From the NCBI GenBank assembly GCA_030426665.1, contig JAUHYD010000001.1, positions 396,585 through 460,584 on the forward strand: a stretch of DNA of 64,000 bases. The letters are read 5' to 3'. The position numbers and the translations under genes were made by a program. The notes beneath the pieces are model-generated. The model made no database searches. It was not told where the DNA came from and saw only the letters and a program-made list of their open reading frames with translations. Source of the stretch: Bacteroidia bacterium. GTDB taxonomy: Bacteria > Bacteroidota > Bacteroidia > Chitinophagales > Chitinophagaceae. Below are positions 50,652 through 58,697 of this stretch, piece after piece (within the stretch, counting starts at the first letter, position 1; each line of letters begins with the position of its first letter).

Positions 50652-51191
50652 CTACAGGTTTTGAAGTAGTCGTAACAACCTTTCCATGTACTCTGGGTTC
50701 TTTTTGATTGCTTCAATAACAAGGTCGTCTAAGCTTTTTGGGTTTTGTAATTGCGTTGTTACATTGGTTTCCAGTTCAGACATTCTATTGAGTAATTCAA
50801 TACCTGTTTGATGGGGAACATTGAAATTATCAAAAGCACTTTTTAATGACATGTAGTTCATTGTTAACAGCTCTATGACTGAGTTTACTGCGTAGACATC
50901 TGGAACTACGTATTGTTTCTGTATGTAGGCAAGACAGGAAGCCTTAATAAAGGCAGAAACACTTTTCTTGTGCTTCTTTGCAGTAACAGACAAAACAGAT
51001 AGTTCATTACCTGTAAACGAGATAGTGAATGACTTTTCGGTCTTTCGCTTATTCCGTCTCCAATTCGCCTTGTATTCCCTCCAATATTGCTCCCGAGCTT
51101 TGGCAACATCTTGCTCTGTACCGTTCTCTAGCACCTTAGTACTGAGTAGGTATGCATACAAGCCGCTATTTCGTTTTATTGCCCTTTTCAT
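50652..51191 (-). CDS. MobC-like relaxosome accessory protein
   Basis: The 179-residue protein lies 3 bp before the relaxase. It has a basic N-terminal half (REYKANWRRNKRKTEKSFTISFT) and then a ribbon-helix-helix-like segment SFTISFTGNELSVLSVTAKKHKKSVSAFIKASCLAYIQK, as in plasmid mobilization MobC/BfmC proteins, which bind oriT and open it for the relaxase. The C-terminal half is helical. Gene order and domain type agree. Confidence 0.7.
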   Translation of the reverse strand: MKRAIKRNSGLYAYLLSTKVLENGTEQDVAKAREQYWREYKANWRRNKRKTEKSFTISFTGNELSVLSVTAKKHKKSVSAFIKASCLAYIQKQYVVPDVYAVNSVIELLTMNYMSLKSAFDNFNVPHQTGIELLNRMSELETNVTTQLQNPKSLDDLVIEAIKKNPEYMERLLRLLQNL

Positions 51192-51193
51192 TG

Positions 51194-52624
51194 TTAATCA
51201 AATTGAATCGTTGGAGGGGTTATAAATGGAAGCTTATTTGTTGGCTGATACGGTGCTATGTTAGTCATTTCAAGCAAGTTGCCTTGTTTGAAGTAGGGAA
51301 CTATTTTGGTCTTAATTGCGGGCTTGTTTCCGCAGAGAATGAGGCTATCACTAGAATGCCGGATTTCATCTGCTGTCATTAGAGGACGGACATGTCGTGT
51401 ACCTTTGTCATCTTTGTATTCAAACCGTCCGAGAGTAGCTTCTAACTCCTGCGCAACGCTAATTGGTTGTCCTGGCATATATACCCTAGCAAAACTATTT
51501 TCAGTGATTGCTTTGGCTACAGATTGCCCATATAGGTCTACCAATTGAGCAGCTGATTGGTACACTTGCAGAATACCGGCATTATACTTTCTAATATTCG
51601 ACACCGTGATTTGGAGGTTGTTGAAATAGAGACTACTGGCCTCATCTATTAAAAAGAACAACGGTAAATCTTCTTTTGTTGGCAGGGAATTCATGACATG
51701 GGCAAACACCTGTTCAAGCAGAAGGGAAGTAACCAAGCTGTAGTATCGCATACTGCTTGTATTGGTGTTGATATACAGAATGTTCTTTCTTTTCCTGAAG
51801 TCATGGAAATTCAAGGTGTCGTGGCTTGTTGTTAAAGCCACCTGCGGGTCTGTTGCGAAGATTGATAAAGCAGACCGGCAGGTTGCAATAATAGAAGAAA
51901 GTGTTTTGTCTCCGTAGGACAAGAAAGCCTTGTATTCTGTGAGCAGGGCTTCATCATTTGTTTTGACAATTAACCTGTCGATTTTCTCAGGTGCAAATGC
52001 TAACGTAGATATGAGCAGGTACACATTGTTCAGTGTCCTGTATTCCGTATCTGCGTGCTTTAACAGATAGGTAGCCATGAGGCTAATCAAGCTTTCAGCC
52101 GAGAGGTTCCAGAAAGGATCTTTGCCACCAGTGCCGAGAGCGTTTACGATAACCATCTTACTCATCTTTTGAATGTCAGAGACATTTCTCATTCTGAGCA
52201 TTGGGTTATACCCCTCGGAGCTCTCCGGGTTGCCATAATTGAGCGATAGTACATCGTATCCATCTTCTAGAAACACTCCTGAAGTTTTTTGGAGTAATTC
52301 ACCAGAAAAGTCTGTCACGATTAAACTTGAACTACCTCGCATCCGAAGGAGGCTTGGGATTAACACACCGCTACTTTTGTAGTTCCCGGTACTCCCAATT
52401 ACGAGAACATTTTTCGTAGAATCAGAAATTGACAATGATTTCTGTCCTGTAAGGCAGAAGCCTTTGCCCGAACCCAGCAGTTCTGCTTCATGCGTAAAAG
52501 ATGCGTTAAACTCTGTTTTACGTGGAGTAGTGGCAAAGTATTTGATAGCCTCAAAGAGGCCATCAAATACCCACCCTACTATGCCTACAATACAATCGAG
52601 TAATACCTTAATAATTTTTTCCAT
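51194..52624 (-). CDS. VirD4/TraG-like type IV coupling protein
   Basis: The 476-residue protein has the P-loop NLVIGSTGNYKSSG-type motif (G-S-T-G-N-Y-K-S, Walker A), Walker B LPLFFLIDEASS, and the TraM-recognition region near the C-terminus (…AGILQVYQSAAQLVDLYG). An N-terminal membrane segment (VLLDCIVGIVGWVFDGLFEAI) anchors it. It brings the relaxase-DNA complex to the type IV secretion channel. It is somewhat shorter than most TraG proteins (about 600-700), perhaps lacking part of the all-alpha domain. It starts 17 bp inside the small upstream ORF and is followed 2 bp later by the mobC-like gene. Confidence 0.8.
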   Translation of the reverse strand: MEKIIKVLLDCIVGIVGWVFDGLFEAIKYFATTPRKTEFNASFTHEAELLGSGKGFCLTGQKSLSISDSTKNVLVIGSTGNYKSSGVLIPSLLRMRGSSSLIVTDFSGELLQKTSGVFLEDGYDVLSLNYGNPESSEGYNPMLRMRNVSDIQKMSKMVIVNALGTGGKDPFWNLSAESLISLMATYLLKHADTEYRTLNNVYLLISTLAFAPEKIDRLIVKTNDEALLTEYKAFLSYGDKTLSSIIATCRSALSIFATDPQVALTTSHDTLNFHDFRKRKNILYINTNTSSMRYYSLVTSLLLEQVFAHVMNSLPTKEDLPLFFLIDEASSLYFNNLQITVSNIRKYNAGILQVYQSAAQLVDLYGQSVAKAITENSFARVYMPGQPISVAQELEATLGRFEYKDDKGTRHVRPLMTADEIRHSSDSLILCGNKPAIKTKIVPYFKQGNLLEMTNIAPYQPTNKLPFITPPTIQFD

Positions 52625-52781
52625 TGCCTAGTTTTCTTTCAAGGAGTTCTGCAATTTTTGTGAGAATGAGTGCTATTAGTCTGCATATGAATAATAAAAA
52701 CGCACCCAATATTTCTAATACTGCCTTTCCAAACAATTTAATTGACTTAAAGAAGGCACTCTGTGTTTCGTTGTCTTTCAT
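52608..52781 (-). CDS. Small membrane protein between the anchored protein and VirD4
   Basis: ATG at 52781-52779 overlaps the upstream stop as ATGA, and a 57-codon frame (MKDNETQSAFFKSIKLFGKA, then VLEILGAFLLFICRLIALILTK and IAELLERKLGNGKNY) ends 17 bp inside the VirD4 gene. It has one clear membrane helix. The overlaps with both neighbours are the evidence for translation. A likely role is a small partner of the coupling protein at the membrane. Confidence 0.6.
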   Translation of the reverse strand: MKDNETQSAFFKSIKLFGKAVLEILGAFLLFICRLIALILTKIAELLERKLGNGKNY

Positions 52782-53524
52782 ATCGAGTTGGTTTTATAAG
52801 GGTAAACAATAGAGGTTTCCGCATCTTGGCAACCAAACAACAGTTTGTACACTTCAATCATTCCGTAGTATATCTGCGCTTCTCTCTCATTCTTTGGCTG
52901 GTACACAAAATGAATATGAAAGCCTCCCAAGTAGGGAAACCAACGTGCTTCATTTAGGATTCGGGCAACGCACCACGGGTCTTCGATGAGCATCTTCAAG
53001 CCTTCGTCAGTGGTGTTGTCAAATGCGTCTGACCGCTCATATAGCGGAGCATCAATAATGAGTACTTTCCTCCATGCAACACCTTTGGCACACCTGTGCA
53101 GTTCACTTACTATAAACAGATAGCAAGAAGCCCCACAATGCTCCGGTGTTGGTATTACTATCTCTTTTGCGTTCAATAAAATCTGCCTGACATCCTTTAA
53201 GAACTCAGAAATATTCTCGAACTGCATCTGAAAATCAGGACTCATATTCGTGAAAGACAGCCCGGCACAATGCTTAAACTGCGACTCTTGTATCTTCCCA
53301 CGTTCACCGCTAATCATGCCAACATACCGAAAGCGAGCACCTTGATTGAGGTGTGCATTAAACCCGAACTGATTTTGTACAGCCACAATATCTATCGGAG
53401 TATCTCGTGACACCGTGAGGTCTTGAATGACCGTGAGATTTGTGTAATCAGCAAAATCTGCATAGAACAGCCAAATGATTGTGGCGACAAGAATGACGAT
53501 GATGGTAATGATAATTCCTTCCAT
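52778..53524 (-). CDS. Membrane-anchored protein of the mobilization operon
   Basis: I start at 53524 (MEGIIITIIVILVATIIWLFY), where the membrane helix begins immediately, rather than at 53566. The 248 residues after the anchor contain a mixed alpha/beta domain with NQFGFNAHLNQGARFRYVGM, EIVIPTPEHCGASCYLFIVSELHRC and KVLIIDAPLYERSDAF. No family is recognised. It overlaps the 57-residue ORF by 4 bp and is divergent from the regulator gene at 53725, so the promoter of the whole mobilization operon lies between (53525-53724). Confidence 0.6.
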   Translation of the reverse strand: MEGIIITIIVILVATIIWLFYADFADYTNLTVIQDLTVSRDTPIDIVAVQNQFGFNAHLNQGARFRYVGMISGERGKIQESQFKHCAGLSFTNMSPDFQMQFENISEFLKDVRQILLNAKEIVIPTPEHCGASCYLFIVSELHRCAKGVAWRKVLIIDAPLYERSDAFDNTTDEGLKMLIEDPWCVARILNEARWFPYLGGFHIHFVYQPKNEREAQIYYGMIEVYKLLFGCQDAETSIVYPYKTNSI

Positions 53525-53724
53525 GATTTTGTTTTTAAGAGTTAAGAGATATTTTGTCGCAAGCATGTATCGGCTGGAGTATCTGAATATGGAAATTGTT
53601 ATGTATTTTGTTGTGGATTTCCGTAGATGTAACCAATGCCATACGGCTTACATCACAAAGCTATCGGGGCAGACATGCCCTACCTATTTTTGCCGTGTTC
53701 ATATCGTGTTCATATCTTTTTGCT

Positions 53725-54585
53725 ATGCCGAGTGTCAATCCATATCTTGAATTACTGAAAGAAGAATTGCTCGATAAATGCTGCACGATTAACCCAACGA
53801 TTAACAAGTTGCGGAAGCTTCAGCATGCAGATTTCAAAACCATTGCAAGTATTCTTGACCAAACACTTGATGCAAATGAGGACATACCGTTTGCGGTAAA
53901 AAGAGATAAGGGAACTACGCTATCTGTAAGCACATTAGAACGGATATTCAAATACGGATACTTACCCAACAAGCGTGACAAACGTGTTACTAGAACACTC
54001 GACATCCTATCTCTGTTTATTGACTATTCTGATTGGGACAGTTTTGTGCAGGAGAAAAACACTTCATTCAAGCAGGGGAATAGTATAGAGGGTATGCTTG
54101 TAGATATTGTTACAAAAGCAAACCAAGCTGAATTTGAAGCTTACAGAAAATTACCTAAAATAGAGACTGCTGAATTATTGAAATACCGTACAGAGAGTGG
54201 TTCAGGCTATTTGCGTATTTACAATGTTCTTGTACAACACAGCAAAAAAGGATGGACGATAGGGAACGAAGGGAACCCATCTGGCTTTACCCAACAGAAA
54301 GTTTGGATAGAGAGCATGAGTAATGACAAAGCGGTTGTGAAGTCTCAAGAATATTGGTATTTGCGTTGGTTTGAAATACCAACACAGTTATACCGGTATA
54401 TCTATAACGAAGAAAATGAGCAGACGAAAACATTGGAACTTATAGATGGGGAATGGAAGGTTTCAAGTGTGTTTTACCCGTCTCCAAGAAACTCTGTGCA
54501 TATTACTCATGTGGTGTTTGCGTATTTGCCGAAGTCGATCCAGAAATTTGCACAGGCTTTAATAATGAAGCTAACTTCAAAATAA
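53725..54585 (+). CDS. Putative regulator with Bacteroidota-type N-terminal domain
   Basis: I start at 53725 (MPSVNPYLELLKEELLDK). The N-terminal 110 residues include LSVSTLERIFKYGYLPNKRDKRVTRTLDILSLFIDYSDWDSFVQEK, a helical unit that I know from many Bacteroidota proteins ('tLSxxTLxRxf…TLdxLaxylgYxsWxxF') and which is probably DNA- or protein-binding. The C-terminal part (about 150-287) is an unrecognised mixed domain. The gene is divergent from the mobilization operon and could control it. That is inference from position. Confidence 0.5.
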   Translation: MPSVNPYLELLKEELLDKCCTINPTINKLRKLQHADFKTIASILDQTLDANEDIPFAVKRDKGTTLSVSTLERIFKYGYLPNKRDKRVTRTLDILSLFIDYSDWDSFVQEKNTSFKQGNSIEGMLVDIVTKANQAEFEAYRKLPKIETAELLKYRTESGSGYLRIYNVLVQHSKKGWTIGNEGNPSGFTQQKVWIESMSNDKAVVKSQEYWYLRWFEIPTQLYRYIYNEENEQTKTLELIDGEWKVSSVFYPSPRNSVHITHVVFAYLPKSIQKFAQALIMKLTSK

Positions 54586-54667
54586 AAATAGCTGTCTGCA
54601 TTTTTTGCACAGATGGATGAAAATAAGGTGATTACACCACAATTGACAATATATACACGAATAAAAA

Positions 54668-54697
54668 GAGGGTGTCGTTGGAAACTAAGACACCCTC
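54668..54697. terminator. Bidirectional terminator between convergent genes
   Basis: GAGGGTGTC (54668-54676) pairs with GACACCCTC (54689-54697), with an A-run on the left and CTTTTT on the right, so it works for both the plus-strand regulator and the minus-strand module. Confidence 0.8.
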
Positions 54698-54701
54698 CTT
54701 T

Positions 54702-55139
54702 TTACATGATTTTTTCTGGAACTGGAGCAACCCCTAGCCGATATTCTCCGGCTAGTTGTTCTTTTTTCATTTCAATTTCAATTTCTTCAAAAGTGATGTT
54801 AATCGTTCCATTTTTTATATTTTGAAAGAGCTTTAAAATAGCGTTCCAATCTTCTTCGGTAGGTTTATTAATTGATGACCATTTTCTTAGGTTAGATATA
54901 TATCTTTCCCAAATTCTTTTACCGTTCTCATAGTTCACTTTGGAAAATTCTAGATACCCTTCATTTTGACAGAATATAATAAAACATACTTCTAGAAACA
55001 TAAATATATGTTGTAGGTCGTTTTTTTTTAGTTTTATTATTATAGAATTGAGGGCCCCAACATTCATTTTACTGAATATAGTCACATAATAACTTGGTAG
55101 TGTTTTCATATTTTTGTCTACATAATATCTATAATGCAA
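54702..55139 (-). CDS. Small helical protein with C-terminal EYRLG motif
   Basis: The 145-residue protein is mostly helical and cytoplasmic, with FLEVCFIIFCQNEGYLEF and RIWERYISNLRKWSSINKPTEEDW. It ends EQLAGEYRLGVAPVPEKIM, in which EYRLG also occurs in the small protein two genes upstream (57970-58506). Order and spacing of the features suggest that the two are related: FIIF/IIFI segment, acidic turn, IW, then the EYRLG end. It is the last gene of the minus-strand module and ends just before the terminator. ATG at 55109 is an alternative start. No function is recognised. Confidence 0.6.
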   Translation of the reverse strand: MHYRYYVDKNMKTLPSYYVTIFSKMNVGALNSIIIKLKKNDLQHIFMFLEVCFIIFCQNEGYLEFSKVNYENGKRIWERYISNLRKWSSINKPTEEDWNAILKLFQNIKNGTINITFEEIEIEMKKEQLAGEYRLGVAPVPEKIM

Positions 55140-55179
55140 ACATATTTCAATAAATAATTAAAATAAAATACATACTTAT

Positions 55180-57945
55180 TCAGTTGTCAAGAATCGTGTT
55201 CATATATTGTTTCTTCTGGAGGAACGAAAGGTGCCAAAATAATCGAATGAACTTAATTCGTATTGAGAAGTATTTTTTTCTGTTTTCTTCTCCAATTACA
55301 AATGTTCCCCCGCACTGGTCTATAAAAATTTGCAAATGCTTGGAACTGCTTGACTGTATAATGTCTGGTTGGCTATTTCTTCCAGTACTTCTAAATAAAA
55401 TACCTATATCACGAGAGCAGAATTTTAAATAATTTTTTATTATGTATTTATATATTGGGAATAAGCATGTTTCTTTTTTAGGGGAAGAGTAAAAATAGTC
55501 GTTAAGTTTATTTGTTAACGGCTCTATGTTAACATCATCAAAATTAAATAAGTACTTGGATACATCGTGGCAAACCGATGTTACATCTTTACTAGTATTG
55601 TGTCTAGGTAGAAAGTTGTATTCTTTGGAGTTAAATGTCTCTACCCAACTTTCGAACCAATTATTGAAATCTACATTACTAGTAATTGCGTTGATAAGAG
55701 CATATATTTCATTTTCGTATTTTAACTGGTCTTTACTTAAAAAAGAATCAAATTCCTTTGGAAAAACACTTTGTTTATGATTACCACTATAATGTCTAAT
55801 TAACATTAATCGAATAACTGTGGTAATGAATGAAGAGGTAGTTAATTCATCATGTTTTTCATATACGTTTCCAAGTTGTATAAAGTAAGCCCATGATGTA
55901 GTACAGAATAGTTTAAAATCTTTATCGTATCCATAAGAAAAATTCGCATAGTCAGTAATAAAATACTTAAATGTTAAGGCATTTAGGTAAGGCAAGAGGT
56001 CATAATCTGAAAATTTTAATTTAGATCTTATCTCTTGGATAGGTCCTGTCGGGGAAACAAGCTTCCTTTTCTGTTTATACTCACTAATAATATCTTCTGT
56101 TACTTCATCTATTCGGAATCTTAAATCGGCTTGATAATATAATGATAACACATTTATTAATTGAGCTCTTTTCTGGTCAGTTAAGTCCCTATTGCTTTCA
56201 ATATTGTTTTGATACCATTTCTCAAAAAGGAAATTGACCATTTCATGAAATGAAATAGCGCAAAATACATATGGCTGTGTAAGGTGAAGATAGTTTAAAA
56301 CCAATGCGTCTGGGGTAGAATAAACAGTAGGGTCACTCTTCACAAAAACGAAAGAAGAGTTTGTATTACGGGGCATTATTGAGTTATTTAGTACTTTTAC
56401 GCAAGCATCATAAGCACTAATTAGATTGTGCAAACCGCCTGAATAGTCAATATTAACTTCAAGTACTTCAGATGTCCAATAACTTTGATAAAATCTATTT
56501 TGAAAACTTGTTTCAAGGCAATTGCACGCGGTCAATAAATAGTCAATTAGTTTTCGAGAGGTAAATTGATTTTTTTCTATTTTTGCAAATACATTATTAT
56601 AATATAAATCTACCGTTGTAACAAAGTTTCTTTTTAGATAGAAGTATAACTCTATATATGACGCATACATGTCAGGGTTTAGTATTGCGTTGTTATAGTT
56701 AGATATAAGTTTTAATATCTTTTCAGATAATACTTTGGGTAGGCGCAAATTCTTCATTTGTGTTCTAACCTTCTTAATAATATCTGGTTTAACGATTAAG
56801 CGCTTAAAGTTCGAATGTAAATCAAAATGTGGGTGTTTGAACGTTGGATATACTTCATTTGTATTAGGAAATCCAATAACTGTATATGTTTCAGTTATGT
56901 GTTTGTGTATGTCTAAGGTCTGGTCAAGTATTGATCCTGGGTAATATAAGGAGTTAAACCCATTTTTCTCTACATCTATTGTAATGTCGTTTATTAACAT
57001 AAGGTCTCCTTTACCAACGACAGTATAATCAAAATGAGTATTATTTGATTTTTTTAGCTCATTTGTAACATTATGATAATGTCCAGGTTTGACACTCAAT
57101 TTAGATATGAATGAGATTTTTTCCCCTTGAGTTAAATCAAACCCATTCCATTCATGGACTCCCTTTTCATAAATAAGGTTATTAACGCCAAAAGTAGTAA
57201 GTGAACTTTCAAAAATATGATTTGAAATCAAATTATTTTTATCCAAAACTACTTTGTCTTCTTCAGACAAAAGCATGTTTAGTATTGAGTTTTCTATTGT
57301 TTCATTGTAAAGTCGAGTGTCAAGGGTATTTAACTCCAACTCCCGAATACCAACTATAATATTTTTTAAACTGCTAATACTGTTACCATATAATACAACA
57401 ATAAGCTCATGGTATGAATATGATTCACATATTTTGAAAGATATTATACTGTCTCCTTTAAACTTATTGATAGTCGACTTGATTTTTTTTACAACTCCAT
57501 TAACGATATTTAATCCATTTCCAATTAAGAAAGCGGAGTTGATTTTTAATTCACTTATTGAAATGTAAGGTAGTCTATGCTCTATCCTTGATTTATAAAC
57601 CGTTGGGTTGATTCCTGTTATTACTTTATAATCAAAATTCTGTAAATCGGACTTTTCAGTATTAACCCCAATCGGATTATAAGATCTAAAAAAACGAGTA
57701 GGGAACTCTAGGTCATCAATTTCTGAAATCATGCACACATCATACTTTCCCCATAGATAGTAATAGCTTGGATTGAATAATTTTTTATTTTTTAATTTCC
57801 CGACAGATTCCAGCCCCTGTTTATATTGTTTAAACAGGTTATCACTTATTTGGTTTTTAATAAAGTCATGCCTTTCTTCTTTTTTTAAGCATAGCGGGAG
57901 GGAGCAATAGCCAAATAAATATGCTTTTGATTGCAACATAGACAA
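55180..57945 (-). CDS. Large protein with N-terminal ferredoxin-like repeats, unknown function
   Basis: The 921-residue protein has no signal peptide. Within the first 360 residues I see three segments of similar beta-alpha-beta pattern ending in a strand with [GN]-K-x-D-[LV] or a related form: YYLWGKYDVCMISEIDDLEF, a second with SYSYHELIVVLYGNSISSLK, and a third with SVKPGHYHNVTNELKK…YTVVGKGDLMLI. They resemble small ferredoxin-like sensor domains. The remaining 550 residues are mainly helical, with a FHEMVNFLFEKW stretch that has a H-E-x-x-x motif but no third ligand, so I do not call a protease. It is the central gene of the module, 24 bp after the 178-residue gene. Confidence 0.6.
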   Translation of the reverse strand: MSMLQSKAYLFGYCSLPLCLKKEERHDFIKNQISDNLFKQYKQGLESVGKLKNKKLFNPSYYYLWGKYDVCMISEIDDLEFPTRFFRSYNPIGVNTEKSDLQNFDYKVITGINPTVYKSRIEHRLPYISISELKINSAFLIGNGLNIVNGVVKKIKSTINKFKGDSIISFKICESYSYHELIVVLYGNSISSLKNIIVGIRELELNTLDTRLYNETIENSILNMLLSEEDKVVLDKNNLISNHIFESSLTTFGVNNLIYEKGVHEWNGFDLTQGEKISFISKLSVKPGHYHNVTNELKKSNNTHFDYTVVGKGDLMLINDITIDVEKNGFNSLYYPGSILDQTLDIHKHITETYTVIGFPNTNEVYPTFKHPHFDLHSNFKRLIVKPDIIKKVRTQMKNLRLPKVLSEKILKLISNYNNAILNPDMYASYIELYFYLKRNFVTTVDLYYNNVFAKIEKNQFTSRKLIDYLLTACNCLETSFQNRFYQSYWTSEVLEVNIDYSGGLHNLISAYDACVKVLNNSIMPRNTNSSFVFVKSDPTVYSTPDALVLNYLHLTQPYVFCAISFHEMVNFLFEKWYQNNIESNRDLTDQKRAQLINVLSLYYQADLRFRIDEVTEDIISEYKQKRKLVSPTGPIQEIRSKLKFSDYDLLPYLNALTFKYFITDYANFSYGYDKDFKLFCTTSWAYFIQLGNVYEKHDELTTSSFITTVIRLMLIRHYSGNHKQSVFPKEFDSFLSKDQLKYENEIYALINAITSNVDFNNWFESWVETFNSKEYNFLPRHNTSKDVTSVCHDVSKYLFNFDDVNIEPLTNKLNDYFYSSPKKETCLFPIYKYIIKNYLKFCSRDIGILFRSTGRNSQPDIIQSSSSKHLQIFIDQCGGTFVIGEENRKKYFSIRIKFIRLFWHLSFLQKKQYMNTILDN

Positions 57946-57969
57946 AACTCTATAAAAATTATTCCTACT

Positions 57970-58506
57970 TTAAGAATATAAGTAGGCGTCAGAATCATGA
58001 AAAGGGGTATGATATCTATTATATTCTGGTGAATAAATAGTATGAGGTGAGCGGCGTGGTGTATCTAAAGGATAACTACCCAACCGATACTCTGCAGATG
58101 AAATTTGCTGTAGGAGTATTTGATGGATTGCTGGTAAGTCATCATCTTCACTAAGTTTATTAAAAATACATTCTCTTATAACAACTATGTCCCCTGGCAG
58201 TACTCGTGTAGATTTTGACAATTTATTTTTTATTTTTGGAAAAGTATTTCGCCAAATTTTTGTAGCTTCGCTCAGTATTCTACTGTTGTTAAAGTCAACT
58301 TCTTTGTCTAGCAATATAAAAATGATAGAGAGTTCAATAAAAATGTTGGACATTTCTATATAGTCAACATCAATATCATTCTTGTGAAATTTACATTTAT
58401 CAGATAGAATATTGGCTACAATATCTTTGTGAATTGCTAATTGATCTAGTTTGTTTATGACCTTGTGATAATAGGTGGGCAGTGGAGCATGTGCTAATTT
58501 AGCCAT
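57970..58506 (-). CDS. Small helical protein with EYRLG motif (second copy)
   Basis: The 178-residue protein is helical (YYHKVINKLDQLAIHKDIVANIL, IFIELSIIFILLDKEVDF). EATKIWRNTFPKIKNKLSKSTRV has the same IW-containing place as the 145-residue protein, and SSAEYRLGSYPLDTPR follows near the end. A polar, Tyr- and Pro-rich tail (HTIYSPEYNRYHTPFHDSDAYLYS) extends beyond the motif. It lies between the metallophosphoesterase and the 921-residue protein. A role as adaptor is plausible but is inference. Confidence 0.6.
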   Translation of the reverse strand: MAKLAHAPLPTYYHKVINKLDQLAIHKDIVANILSDKCKFHKNDIDVDYIEMSNIFIELSIIFILLDKEVDFNNSRILSEATKIWRNTFPKIKNKLSKSTRVLPGDIVVIRECIFNKLSEDDDLPAIHQILLQQISSAEYRLGSYPLDTPRRSPHTIYSPEYNRYHTPFHDSDAYLYS

Positions 58507-58697
58507 ATTTTAATTAAAATTTAGTTTCTTAAGTAGTTTCTCTACAGAAGAAAAAGTGCTACATTTCGCCTCACGACTCAGAATGCATTCAAGCTATACT
58601 TTTTTCAATTCCAAAAACGATCGGAGCGTAAGATAAAGTGTTTATTTAGTTCTACAGTACAAATAACGGTTTTTTTTTGTAAAAAAAATGTTATTGT

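Noticed and set aside
55180..57945. Zinc protease call from FHEMVNFLFEKW
   Set aside because: Only H-E is matched; the second His of HExxH and any third ligand are missing.
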